Source of the DNA: Primula veris
Taxonomy: Eukaryota; Streptophyta; Magnoliopsida; Ericales; Primulaceae
Length of the DNA: 64,000 nt
Assembly: GCA_963682055.1 (NCBI GenBank)
Contig: OY821740.1
Coordinates: 11,556,814-11,620,813 of the forward strand
Reading direction: 5' to 3'
Shown here: in pieces, positions 33,771 through 46,241 of the stretch
Layout of the letters: each line of letters begins with the position of its first letter
Numbering within the stretch: the first letter of the stretch is position 1
Translations under genes and position numbers: made by a program
The notes under the pieces: model-generated
Told to the model about the DNA's origin: nothing
The model's input: the letters and a program-made list of their open reading frames with translations, nothing else
The model's database searches: none

Positions 33771-36700
33771 TTTCCTTTTATTAATTTTTTTAAAACACTG
33801 TAGTTAAACCCTTTTTTGAAGAAATCAACGAAAGCGTAAGCGTTTTATGTCTGGAGCACAAGAAGCGTGCCTTATGCCGTAAAAAACTTAAGCTGTTTAA
33901 ACTTTCAACAAAACGACTTTTCCCCTCTTTTTGCCTATACAAAGGACGGACAAGCTTTAAGGGGCTTTGACTAGAGTTTTCAAACACAGATCTTCTATGA
34001 TTAGGGTGATCCAGAATTTGTTTCAATCACAGATATACCGGACTTAAAGGAAAACTAAGTGTAAGAAAACAGAGGGAAAAGCTTTTGTAACGAACAGGAC
34101 ATACTGAAAATATTCAAAACGAATAGGATCGGAACTTACAGCCCAGCACAGACTTTGAAGGCATCATAAATTCCCCACTGAGCCCCGGTCAAAGTACCAA
34201 TCATGACAATGCGGAGAAGAAGACCCCGAGTAAAAAGACCACAGAGCCCAAGTTTCTGCACAGCCTGCTCAACCAGAACAGCAAATTCAGAATCAGATAT
34301 AGACAGAAAAAATTATTAACTTATTGAGGAAGTGGCCGTAAAAGAACATCTAAAACAGGTACTCACATCACTAACAGTTGCTCCCTTTGCATTGTTAAGA
34401 AAAGAGACAAGGTTATCAGCAGGATGAGACACAATTGCACATAAAACACCAGCAACATATCCACCAGCAATGCTCACACTAAGTTGCATGGACTTGCTAC
34501 ATTCGCTTTTCGGTCTAGGAATGGCATACTTGTAAATCATCTCAACAATGGTCTCAAAACAAGCAAACTTCATCATTGTATCTGCAATACAACACAATCT
34601 AGCTCATCACCCAACAATAGAGCAGTTCATTTCATGTCTAGAGATTAATAGGCACAAAGATCTCAGACCAAAGGCGATAAACTCTAAGACACCAACACCA
34701 ACAAGATCATCACTAGAGGCCTTATACAGCCGGCTAGAAGATTAATTCAGGATCATGGTCAATAAAAAGGTAGCATATATTGAATAAAGATAGGTGGCAT
34801 GAGGATTTTGTCCTTTTGTCCCGAAACATTTTATGGATTATACTTCAAGTTAAACAAGACATCAAGATATTTATAATGACAAAACAAGTAACAAGGACCA
34901 ACATGCTCAGAGCAAATAATCGATTATAGGAGCTGTAACAAAAGCCACTTTATTGCACTCGGGACAAAGTTCTAATTTCACCCATTCCACTTGTTCAGAC
35001 TGGGTAAAGTTAATTGTAGTGGTGCATGCATGAAAGTTTTCCGTTATAACTAACAAATATGTCAGTGGGAAACCATTAAAAGCCAAGCCCAATCTTGTGT
35101 GTAGTAAAATCTAAGACAACATGCAAGTACTACGACAAGACGAACAATAATAACATTCCTCAGTTACTGTTAAAATACACATTTCTCATAATTCCCACCA
35201 AGTTACATAACCAGCGCAAAAAAATTTATGCCTATTTGCTGTTTACTACTATTTATATCCAACTTTAAAAAAAAGAAATATGTACATAATTGAAGAGTAC
35301 ACATCAAAATTTATATCATTCATTGTACACCATAGACATGCGACGCATATCCTTCAAATTTTGTTCATTGAACTGCATGCTCATTAAAAATGAAATCAAT
35401 TTTTAAAAGGCATGTCAAACAAAAACTAGTTTCTTGATGTGTAGGTCCATCAAAAGTAGCAATTGAAAATTTATTTTGACTAAGGCTCTGGTTTTTTCAC
35501 GTAAGTTGGGCGAAGTAAAATATTTCCGCGTAAAATAAACTTATTGTTTGGTTGGTTAAATGCAAAATCTAATCCTTAGGGAAACTATTTCCGAAATGAG
35601 CTTCCCCAGAAAGTATTTAACACTGAATCAAACAGAGCCTAAATGGGAATTCAGTACAAAATGTTTCACTTAATGGTAATTTCCAAAATTAACATATTAG
35701 CTTACATGTAGCATAAAAGAACGAAAAGAGAAGATATGCTCACATGGAATCTGACGTCCCCAAAGAGGAACAAGACCCTTGTATAACCTGCCCAGAGATA
35801 ACAAAATACAACTTAGAACACGATACAAAATTCTTCATATAAAAGTCAAAAGGAAGGGTTTGCAAACAAAACCCCATAGCACCCTCAGATCTGACAAACT
35901 TCGGCAGCCCATCTGACAGTCCTCTAGCAAATCCGGGTTGAGTCTGCACACGAACTTTCACTGCCTCAAATGGGCACAAAACCACATCAGCAATTATTTC
36001 AGCAGATGCTGATCCAGCGAGGTATATCAACATCTTGTACTTTGTAGCAAAATCTGGCCCAACAATGTCAGAGTAGTACTTCTTAAAGTACTCGTAAAAG
36101 CCAAATTTGCAAGCACCTTGAGCACTATAACCAAGCAGCGTCGGGACCCATCCCCGGAAGAAGCCCTTTAATCCCTGCTCCTTTAGAAGAACTCCAAAAC
36201 CCGAAGATATGCTCTTGTATTTTTCAGGGTTAATCTAGGGGAATAAAATATTGGAAGTTAGGAATCAATATTCATGAGTGCAAAAACAAATGCAGAACCT
36301 AAGGGTTAGTTTGGTGAAAAATATCGTCAATGGAAAATGTAAGGGAAAAGAAAATATTCACATAAAAAAATCTAAGAACATTTTCTTTTTCTTCACATTC
36401 GCACACGAGATTCTTGCACCAAAGGAAGCTAAGGAATCCTCCTCAAAATGTAATGGAAAAGGAAATCAATTCCCCAAAAAATGATTTAGATAACAACCTT
36501 TTATTTTCTCTCACTATTAAACATCTCATATCCTTGCACCAATTGGAGCCTAACTGAATTACTTCATCAAATAATCTAGAAATTCATCACGTTTATGACA
36601 TTAAGAGAAGCCAAACAGTATTTCCCTCAAAGAACAACATACAAAAAGTAAGCAGTAGTTCTATTACTATGTTCAAGAGGCATATTTGTGGGAAAACAGC

Positions 36701-39700
36701 TCAAAAAAATGGATATAATTATCAACTGGATCCAACCAATAATTCATCAACTAGTACAAGTAACAAGTAAATGATAGGAGGAGTTCCAAAACCATGAACA
36801 AGAGGCACAGTTATCGGAAAACAGATTGTAAGAACAAATATAATCATAGATGAGAATCCAAAACAATAATCTCCTCGAATATAACATGTTAACAGTAACC
36901 AAGAAAAATGTAAACCCATATACAAAAAGACAAAAAAAAGATATAGCATCGCCGAAACCCAAAAAGATGCTCTCGCATTTTTCAGGTTTGAGTCATGCTA
37001 TAATATATAGAGAGAGAGAACGGATAACCATTGAGAGGAGCCAAACAATAATTTTCTCAAGAACAACATTCTTAAAGTAACAGAAGTCTTTCTGTATAAG
37101 AGTGGATTCAATCCTTGACGGGAGCCAAATATATATAAAATTTTGAGAATAACAAGGAAACATTCAAACATGTATGAAAGGCTGAAAACAAGTAACGACA
37201 ACCGAACGTGTTAATCCTACAGGCTACAACAATCACATGGGTGATTACTGAAAGGCAGCTATTTGAAACAAACGAGGCCTCCAATCAGCACAAAGAAATT
37301 CTGGGGCTTATAAGGTGTCTTGGAAGGATAAGGAACAGCATTGTCAACTTCATTAATGCAGCATACAATCCAATAGCAACGCATTGAGAAAAAGTAATGT
37401 ATTGCAAACAGATCTAACCATAATCAAATTTACAATCTGGTTACCAAAAATCAAGAATCGCAACAAAACATGGTATGTTGCAATTTGGTACATCAACTTA
37501 TCACTTATCAGCTTTTAACAGTTTTGTAAAATGTCTTTTTAACAATTCCAATTTGGTCACTGATCTATGGTTATAATTCATAATTGACGGAAATGGGATG
37601 GAAAATACCATATTTTAAAATGCCTGCTGGTTTTGCTAAGATGGTATACAAATTGAACAAAAAAAAGTGTAGATATTGTTAAACTGAAGCAGACAGTTTA
37701 GTGTCCGAAATGACAAAATCATATGTTCAAAGACGCACGTGAATTACAGTTTCCCAATTAGATTGATTACAGTAGATCAATCATGAAACACATTGCAGAA
37801 AAATAACGAGGTGAATACAGTTGGGGGATGCAGCCCTCCTACTTGATAAAATCGACGAAAACCTAACTTGCATCCCCTCCCATTTTGATAAAAAAACAAT
37901 GAAAACTTAACTTTTTACTCATATTTTCATTAAATTTTCAAAGATTAGCGTCTGAGCCCTCCCATAATATTGTAAAATTTTCGTTCAGAGTATGAAAAAG
38001 AATCATATAAAATATCAGCCATCCTGGCACTCTGGCCCCCGAATAAATACGGCTAATGATACACTAACAATTCCCACACTCATAGAGGGTCGAAACGAAA
38101 TTATAACAAACTGTCCTTACTAAATAAGATCGATGACGTGGTTGATGTGGGCATGTGTAAAAATTGTGAATGTAAAATCTTTAAATATTAGCGTTTCAGC
38201 CTCCCGTAAAATAAAATAAAAACAATGAACCATATTATAGAATATCAGCCCTTCATAGCACTTTGGTCCATTAATAATTACCCCGAACCAGTGGAGGAAC
38301 TAGCACTGGCGGAACCAGTATGGTGCTAGGGGGGTCAGCTGACCCCCTGACTTTTATATAAAATTTATCAAAATAGACATGCGATATTAAGTTAATTACA
38401 AAATTAGCATTCCATTTAAATAGAGAGTTTGTATTATACGTACACAAAATTCTATCTATATATAAGCGATGACATTAACAATAACAAAGCCCAAACTCAC
38501 TCCCTTATACGATAACTAGTCATACCTGTTATTCTCAACACAAGATAGGTTGGAGCCACAACTGTTTTTTTATTCTTTCTTAGTCTTTTTTTTTATCCTA
38601 ACTACTTAAGTAGTTCGCAAAATTAATAATCTAATTTAATTTATTGATTCTATTAGGCCTGGGCGAAAAACCGGAAAAACCGAACCGATAACCGAAAATG
38701 GACCGAAAAAACCGGCCGGTTCGGTCCAAAAAATAAAAAGACCGAAACCGAAAAAAATCGAACCGAAAAATATGCTCGGTTTCGGTTTCAGTTTTGCCAA
38801 AAACCGAACCGGACCGGACTCAGACCTAGATTCTATCATTGTTTGCTTAACAATTGTTAATTACTTAAAAAAGTTAGGATAATTTTTAATAGATTTTTAT
38901 TAGAAACAGCTAGGTACTGTATAAATCTGGAAAAAATTTAGTTAGTTTTTTATTAAGATAAATTTTTAATAAAACATTTATAAATCAGTTGTAACTTTTA
39001 AATTAGTTAGTTGTTTAGTAATTTGTTTACAGAATGTATAGCTTGTTATTTACACGTATTAATTAAGTTGGGTAAATTTACTGTTTGGCTTATTTTAGTT
39101 TATTTAGAATAAAATTACTATTTCACTTTATAACTTATTTAACTAGTTAACTTCATTGGTTTTTTTCTTGTTTATATGATTTTGTAGTTTATATTGAAAA
39201 TGATATATTTGAAAGTTTGTCGAACGATGTTATTATGCATCGCTTTCAAGATATGGGTGACCGTATGAGTCGATTGTAAATTAAGTAACAATGTTTGACC
39301 TTTTGCAGTTTCGTTTTTCTTAATTTTAATTTTTTTATTTTGTCAATATTTTAACCCCTGGTCTAGATTTCTGGCTCCGCCACTGGGAACTAGTAACAGG
39401 CTAAAAGGACTCCAGCACACCTCCATATCGATTACCGTGTATCTTTATTTTTATTTTATCAATTTTAGCCTCTTTTCAGCACCACTCATAATTACGGAAA
39501 GAAACATTTCTAGTTCCGCCAACACTAACGATATATACAAATGTAGTATTATAAAAGGATAAGGAAGTGGAATAATTAGGTACCTGCCTGCAAATTACAC
39601 TTAACAAGGTCTAAAGGTGTAACGCCCATGTGAGTGAGTCCGCAACTTAATATCCCGCCTATCGTACACGCCACATAAAACTCCGGCGTATACATCTCCA

Positions 39701-39872
39701 TTATTATTTTATTACTTCTTTTATCATTTATTTTATTTTTAGAGTATCCACGTGTGGTGATTTTATGGAGGATTAGGGCTTTAGAAGATGATGAATTTGA
39801 TGATGATGATGAGTATATTAAGCTGGGGATTAATGATCGTCTCCTCCTATCTTCGTCTAAAGATAATGTCAT
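33643..39872 (-). CDS. PHT3: Mitochondrial phosphate carrier (PHT3/MPT), six exons, 365 aa
   Basis: Inner-membrane carrier of the SLC25 family that brings phosphate into the mitochondrial matrix for ATP synthesis. Exons (minus strand): 39872-39588, 36234-35873, 35787-35744, 34581-34367, 34264-34140, 33709-33643, which sum to 1098 nt with the frame kept at every junction. Seen: a basic, serine-rich N-terminus (residues 1-58, RRRRS) fitting a mitochondrial presequence; [20 protein letters not shown]; the three carrier signatures PLDLVK, PFEAVK and [48 protein letters not shown]. Length and order match plant phosphate carriers. Odd points: intron 1 (39587-36235) starts with GC and holds a hAT insertion; the last exon is tandemly duplicated; exon 1 and upstream DNA are duplicated at 45.8-48.5 kb. 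The proximal last exon is used in this model. Confidence 0.93.
38304..39385 (+). mobile_element. Non-autonomous hAT element A (Tip100-like ends)
   Basis: The ends CACTGGCGGAACCAG and (complement) CAGTGGCGGAGCCAG form inverted repeats. GGAACTAG flanks both sides (38296-38303 and 39386-39393), the 8-bp duplication of hAT elements. No transposase is coded. A relative in opposite orientation is at 44583-45507. Confidence 0.85.
38654..38828. mobile_element. Nested 175-bp hAT-type MITE rich in ACCGAA words
   Basis: Ends TAGGCCTGGGC and (complement) TAGGTCTGAGT, with the 8-bp flank GATTCTAT on both sides (38646-38653 and 38829-38836). The related element B has a single GGTTCTAT at this point, the expected empty site. 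The interior is dominated by ACCGAA and its complement. Confidence 0.88.
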
Positions 39873-39891
39873 TGTTTCGTTTTTTTGATCA

Positions 39892-39892
39892 G

Positions 39893-39942
<50 letters not shown>

Positions 39943-39962
39943 ATAGAGAGAGAGAGAGAGAC
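39892..39962. repeat. Compound microsatellite (TA)n(TGTA)n(GA)n in the carrier 5' leader
   Basis: About 20 bp upstream of the carrier ATG, consecutive TA, TATG and AGAG tracts. They probably lie in the transcribed 5' UTR or core promoter. Confidence 0.85.
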
Positions 39963-40084
39963 AGAGAGGGAAATGAAATGGAAGTTGACAGAGAGGCTTA
40001 AACCTCTTTTGGCTAAAATGCAAACAACCCCCTGGAAAATGACATAATTTTTTGCAGTTAACCCCAAATTCATCTTTAAAATGA

Positions 40085-40350
40085 TACTTCATCCATCTCT
40101 TTTTAAATTTTAAGTGTTATTGTTTGATTTTGGCAAATATTAAAACATATCATTAATTGTATTTGAAAGCTATAAATAGAGTGCTTAGTTTAAATTAAAT
40201 TATTATTATTGTCAATTTTTTGAATGTATTTATTGTAATATTTGAGGATATTATAATATTTTTATCATATTTTCATTGATAAATTAGGAAAGCAGATATT
40301 TATTTTGGAACAATCAAATATGAAATAATGGACATTTATTTAGGGACGGG
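40085..40350. mobile_element. Stowaway-like MITE in duplication copy 1
   Basis: Copy 2 joins AAAATGACATAA to TTTTTATTCATATG directly, while copy 1 has about 270 bp between these points. The ends CTTCATCCATCTC and (complement) CAACCCGTCCCTAA resemble degenerate Stowaway termini. Confidence 0.5.
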
Positions 40351-41053
40351 TTGATTATAAATTTTTATTCATATGTTCTCTTTATAAAAGTATTTTTTTG
40401 ATATTTGTAGTTTGTCACTGCAAATGGGTTTAGATAACAATTATCGTAAAAAATCATCAAACGAGGCTTTATATGAAAGAATATTATTTTAGTAAGAATA
40501 CATATTTCTTGTGTAATTCTGTATAAATTGATTGATTCTTCATGAATAGTGTATAAATGATTATAACAAATGAAAATATCAATCAAAACGGATCATCAAG
40601 CGTAAAGTTAAATCATTTTAAAATATGACATTGGGAGTAAATTGCAAAGGTTTGATGGTTTATGCAGATTAATTGCAGGAATTGATAGTTCTTGGGGTTT
40701 TTTTGAAACATTATCCATAGTTTGAGGGGGCTATTTGCATTTTATCCAACCATTTCGGATATGGTTTTGTAAAGTACCGGGTCCTACTAATCGAATATCC
40801 GGGGCAAACAAATTCGATATCAGTAATGGATATCCACAGCTGATACGTTTGTCTAAAAATGACTCGTGTTCATGTCAATTAAAAAGGAAATATAGTAAAT
40901 AATATTTCGGCCAATTTAATGTAGAATATATGAGGGGAAATCCCGGTACTAGTTGGTTGTTGCCAATTTTGTGTGACAGTAATAATAATATAGTTTTGTC
41001 CTTATCGTTTTCACTCTTCTCACATTTATATATATATATATGGGAATGGATTC

Positions 41054-41242
41054 ATACACACATAAAAAAAAAAAAAACACATTATGTTTACACATCAATC
41101 ACAACCCTTCATTTACTTACTTTTAATGGTCAAGATTATGTGTTTATTCTTGTAATTAGATGAACTAATCTTGACCATTAAAAGTAAGTAAATGGAGGGT
41201 TGTGATTGATGTGTAAACATAATGTGTTTTTTATGTGTGTAT
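41054..41242. mobile_element. Near-perfect long hairpin (MITE)
   Basis: Arms 41054-41138 and 41166-41242 are almost exact inverted repeats (ATACACACAT...CAAGATTA against TAATCTTG...ATGTGTGTAT) with a 27-nt loop. The main difference is the length of an A run. Absent at the equivalent place in copy 2. Transcription would give a long double-stranded RNA. Confidence 0.85.
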
Positions 41243-41252
41243 AGATACTTTC

Positions 41253-41253
<1 letters not shown>

Positions 41254-41311
<58 letters not shown>
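41254..41311. repeat. (TA)n microsatellite
   Basis: Nearly pure TA tract directly after the hairpin element. Confidence 0.9.
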
Positions 41312-41314
<3 letters not shown>

Positions 41315-42410
41315 GTGCATATCATAACCCAAATAAAGTATTAATAAATTAAATTTAACATTATCTGTTAGAAGAGAGATATGTTTAGGTAGTATCCCGA
41401 GCACTTTCATCCGTATCATAACTTAATTAAAATTTATGAGTCAAAAAAAATACCAATCCAACCAGCAAAACGTCGGGTCACGATATTTCGGGATACCGAA
41501 ATTACTGGATTTCCCCATGATTTATCCTAAATACAATCTCTATCCCAAAAGTTTTTAGTTGGGTACAAAACTCAATTTCTCAGGTAAGGAACTATTTCGG
41601 TCTCAACCACTTTTACACATTTATTTTATGAAACTTGTGTTTATTTTAAACTTCAAATATAGAATAATTAAGGAACCCAAACAACCCAATGCTTATTAGC
41701 TTTTGCTTGATCTTAAAATTTTAGAAGGCCGTAATTTAATGGATTTTTTTTAATTTTATTTTGTGTTTGTGTTTTTGAGCATCACATTAGTGGAAGCGTG
41801 TTCTTTTAGTATGATTTTCCTTTAGTGATGTTCTCTTTTGAAATAGAAGAGACCACATGTCTATGGTGGAGCTACCATCGACATTGAATGAAAAATTTGA
41901 ATGTATCTTATCGTGTAATTATGAGGACGACAATTCGATGGCATAATGAAAGTATTTCCAAGAAATGAAAGAGAGACACTTTGAATGTTAAAATCCGAAT
42001 GGTTGTAATCTTGTAAAGTTGGTCTTATTTAATTAGTACGAGTTTAACGTTCAAACAAACTAACTTAAATATCTATTACATTACTGTATATACAGTGTAC
42101 GTACGTATAACCTAAAACTAATAAAAAAATATCATGCCGGCGATACCGCATTTAATATAGAGCGAATATACTTCAACCATATGTCTGTTATTAGAGTATA
42201 CACTTTGCATTGAATAAACTTATGAAATTATATTTATTAAAAAAAATTAAAACCACCAAATTAAGTAGTCTTATTAAAATGACCCAACAACATTAAAAAT
42301 CAAATTTCAACAACTAACTCTGTTTTTTTTTCTTTTGTATAATTTCATATTTCGGTTGCGATTAATCGGAGTTTGATCGGATCTTACATATATATATATA
42401 TAGAGAGAGA

Positions 42411-43753
42411 TTTTTTCTGAATTAGTCTACGTAGCAATTTATATTTTCAATTTGGCATATCTTTCTAAAATTTTACCATCTTGGCCTAAATAAAAGGGCA
42501 CTTTAAAAGTACGCTTTTTAGTATCAAAAAAGCCACTTTCAAAGTGCGCTCTTTACTTATTTACAAAGTGTGCTTTTCTTTTTTTCTCTACCCACCCATC
42601 CACCCCCATCTAATTATTTACAAACTAAAAAACCGCATATTCTCTCCCCCAAACATTTGATCCACAGACCGCCATCTTCTCTCCATCCCTTCCCGCCGGA
42701 GGGTGTTACAGTGCAAATTGATTTCATCCAAATATTATTTTAATATTTTGAAGGTAATTTATTTACCCAATCTATTTAGTGTTCTTCAAACAATCAAATT
42801 TTAGGGCTTTTCTATTAAAAAAATTCCCAAATATTCATTGTTAATTAATTAAGGTAATCATGTCTTTAGAGATTATATGCATCTATGTCTGGATCAAGTT
42901 AGCATCGATCTTATTTTCACTTTTGCTAAAGAAATTGTTCAATTCGGTTTTGCTCATAATTTAGTATATGCTGGAATTATATATATAATTTTTAGGTGTA
43001 ATTCCCGTTTAGTAAAAAAAAAAAAAAAAAACTAATTACCTTTTAGTGTACGCAACTTTTCTACAAAAATATATATATAAAAGACCAAAATATATATATA
43101 TATATAAATAAAAAAAATAAAAAAAATAAAAAATGTAAAAAAAATTGCTCCATCCACTTCAAAATTCGAATATTATTGATGCAGCATCGTTGTCTTCAAT
43201 ACACAATGACATATATTTAAAAGTTGTATTTGTGGTTGGATAGGGGTAACGACAAGTTATTTGCAATCGATTGCAATTAAAAGAAATCTTAATTGTTTCA
43301 AACAATTTTTCTAATAATTGTTCGTATTTAGCATTTCTTTTAATCTTAAACACTTTTTTTTTGAGAAATATTATACGATAAACCTTCCTCCGCATTCTCA
43401 ACAATTTCGCCATCCCAATAACAGAAAATCGTACATAGCGACATTGATCAGTATAAGTTGGTAATTAATAAATTAAAATAGAATTTTAAACTTACTAGTT
43501 TCAACATGTTCGTTCGGAGAGTTGTAGCTGTTTGAGATAATAGATTCGCTCGGAAAGTTGCACCTGTTTGAATAAGCTATATGTGGTGTTGGTTTTGTGA
43601 AAAAAAGAAAAATACACTTTGAAAGTGCCATTTTTAAGTCTAGATAAGTAAAGAGCGTGTCTTTTTTTATACTAAAAAACGCACTTTCAAAGTACCATTT
43701 TATATAGGCCAAATTGACAATATAAATTGTCATATAGGCTAATTCAGAAAAAA
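42411..43753 (-). mobile_element. Mutator-like element deletion derivative
   Basis: Terminal inverted repeats of about 150 bp: TTTTTTCTGAATTAG at the left and its complement at the right, followed by matching CAATTTATATT, CAATTTGGC, CTTT-AAAGT and CTCTTTACTTAT blocks. A remnant of a MULE transposase N-terminus is inside (43159-43413, minus strand). Flanks are TA/GA repeats, so the target duplication is unclear. Absent from duplication copy 2. Confidence 0.7.
43159..43413 (-). pseudogene. MULE transposase N-terminal fragment
   Basis: An 84-codon frame with KYEQLLEKLFETIKI, RLQITCRYPYP and MSLCIEDNDAASIIF. It resembles the N-terminal domain of plant MuDR transposases, where a conserved LL-K-I block precedes an acidic D-D-D/A-I-F segment. 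The catalytic and zinc-finger parts are missing, so it is a relic. The match is from memory of the family pattern, not a search. Confidence 0.45.
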
Positions 43754-44582
43754 TGTATATAGAAAGAGAGAGAGATATTTAGAGGTGGGATAAAGGCAAT
43801 ATAAGAAAACAGATAAATTGATTTTATTAATTTGCAAATTAACTGTACAAAGGTATTTATACTGACTGCAATAAGTTTCTGGACTTTACAAATCAGTCCA
43901 CCAATAATGAAAAGTGACAAAAACATATTTACAATAAAGTCCTGAATTTACAGAAAATTACAAGTATGTATAAAAACACATTTTATATATTAATACCTTT
44001 CACTATTAAAATCGAATATTATACTAATCAAGATGTCCGATTCACAGTAGTTGAACTAATTGATATAACTAATTTATCCCTCGACATGATGTGTCACACT
44101 AATATGCAAGTCAATTTAAATACTGTAGTTATGTTTAAGGAATTGATTGTGGGAATTAATGTCCATATTTAACTTCCCGATACAAGAACGGGGCAATGGC
44201 AAAAAAGTTCAACAAAGGTAAAATATTCTTGAAAAGTATCATCCTAAACCTTTTGTTCCATTTAGATATTACTTTCTATTTTTGGCTATATTTTCTACTA
44301 CCTTTAACTCTATCCGCTCATCTAAAAATCACTCCACTCCAACTTTCTCTTTCATCAACTAGAGTTTACGTCTCCTAATAATTACACCCCTGAACAATTC
44401 CTACTTCCGCCACTGACAATATATACTAGTACTGTATGTATATATTATATGAAAAAAGTCAGAATATGAAAGTGAATCATATAAAAATGTCAGTCCGTCC
44501 TGTCATATTCGTCCCTTAATAATTACAACCCCAAACAATACATGGTTCCACCGGCAACTTCAAACATTAACGTTTCAACCAG

Positions 44583-45507
44583 CAGTGGCGGAGCCAGAAC
44601 TTTAAAACAGGGGTTAAAATATTGACAAAATAAAAAAAAATTAAAATTAAGAAAAACGAAACTGCAAAAGGTCAAACATTATTATTTAATTTACAATCGA
44701 TCCATACGATCATCCAAATCTTGAAAGCGATTCATAATAAAATCGTTCGACAAACTTTGAAATACATCATTTTCAATATAAACTGCTAAATCATATAAAC
44801 AAGAAAAAAATCAATGAACTTGACTAGTTAAGCAAGTTATAAAGTGAAACAACAATTTTATTTGAAATAAAGTAAGATAATCCAAACAATAAGTTTACCC
44901 AACTTAATTTATACATGTAAAGTAACAAGCTAGACATTGTGTAAACAACATACTAAACAACTAACTAATTTAATTAAGACACAATTGATTTATACATGTT
45001 CCATTAATAATTTATCTTAATAAACAACTAACTAAAATTTCCCTAAAATTATACAATACCTAACTTTTTCTAATAAAAAGCTATTAAAAAGTATCCTAAC
45101 TTTTTTAAGTAATTAACAATTGTTAAGCAAATAAGGATAGAACCAATAAATTACAGTAGATTATTAATTTTGCAAACTAGTTAAGTAATTAGGATAAAAA
45201 AAGAAAGACTAAGAAATAGGGAAAAAAACAGTTGTGGCTGCAAGTTAACTTGTGTTGCGAATAACAGTTATGACTGATCATCGTATAAATGATTGAGTTT
45301 GACGTTTGTTAGTGTTAAGGTCGTCGTTTATATATAGAGAGAATTTTGTGTATGTATAATACAAACTCTCTATTTAAATGAAATAGTAATTTTATAATTA
45401 ACTTAATATCACATGGGTATTTTGATAAATTTTATATGAAAGTCAGGGGTCAGCTGACCTCCCTAGACCTATAACACCCCCTAAGACCTATAGCAGTTCC
45501 GCCCATG
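44583..45507 (-). mobile_element. Non-autonomous hAT element B
   Basis: Starts CAGTGGCGGAGCCAG and ends (complement) CATGGGCGGAACTGC. Flanked by TCAACCAG (44575-44582) and TCAGCCAG (45508-45515), an 8-bp duplication with one change. It is the same family as element A but inverted, with different target sites, so the two inserted independently. Confidence 0.85.
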
Positions 45508-45916
45508 TCAGCCAGTGAGAAAGCTAAACAGAGACTATCGAAGGCCCCCGACACCCCATTAGCCTTAAAAATTGTAAATTCTTTTAGTTATTGACTTGTA
45601 TTTCTATTATATTTTGTTAAAATTAATCATTTGGCACCCCGAACAATTAATCATTTTACTATATTGTGTATTTTTACTCTATTATGTTAAAATTATCCAT
45701 ATTTACTAGATTGTATATTTTCTAAAGAATCACTAACAATATCAGCCCTCGCCACATATGGCATATACAATATTAGTTGTTACTTTATCCTCTAATAAAT
45801 AGTACAACCCCGAACAATTCCTGGTTCCGCCACTGCATTGATAATTTGATATAAACAAATGTATATATGTACATATAAAAAGCGATATGGAAGTTGAACA
45901 ATTAGGTACTAGTTGC

Positions 45917-46199
45917 CTGCAAATTACATTTAACAAGGTCTAAAGGCGTAACACCCATGTGAGTGAGTCCGCAACTTAATATCCCGCCTATAGTAGATGA
46001 TACATAAAACTCCGGCGTATACATCTCCATTATTATTTTATTACTTCTCTAATCATTTATTTTATTTTTAGAGTATCCACGTGTGGTGATTTTATGGAGG
46101 ATTAGGGCTTTTAGAAGATGATGAATTTGATGATGATAAGTATATGAAGTTGGGGATTACTGATCGTATGTTCCTATCTTCCTCTAAAGATAATGTCAT
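45917..46199 (-). pseudogene. Duplicated exon 1 of the phosphate carrier, frameshifted
   Basis: It begins with the same ATG context and MTLSL start as the functional exon and keeps the coding text for the [17 protein letters not shown] and [12 protein letters not shown] blocks. A one-base insertion in the CTTTTAG stretch (about 46110) shifts the frame, and reading stops soon after. A codon-sized deletion is also present. No exon 2-6 copies follow, so it cannot make a carrier. Confidence 0.88.
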
Positions 46200-46241
46200 T
46201 GTTTTGTTTTTTGCTCATATATATATATATATATATATACA

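Larger units (their letters stand above)
36235..39587 (-). other. Intron 1 of the phosphate carrier gene, GC-AG type
   Basis: Joining TTGCAG to ATTAACCC in frame requires the intron to begin GCAGGT. The downstream GT (after GCAG) would shift the frame and give an immediate stop. The duplicate exon 1 also has GC at this place. The intron is 3.35 kb and holds a hAT element (38304-39385). Open frames inside it are not genes. Confidence 0.6.
39500..44190. repeat. Segmental duplication, copy 1 (phosphate carrier exon 1 and upstream)
   Basis: Matches about 45790-48490 in the same orientation. Shared blocks include exon 1, the region with CTGGAAAATG at about 40040, GTCAAAAAAAATACC-type text near 41440, GAATAATTAAGGAAC at 41660, and a last block at 43990-44190. 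Copy 1 has gained a Stowaway-like MITE, the hairpin at 41054 and a MULE at 42411. Confidence 0.85.

Noticed and set aside
38304..45507. hAT elements A and B taken as part of the segmental duplication
   Set aside because: They are in opposite orientation and have different target duplications, so they are separate insertions.
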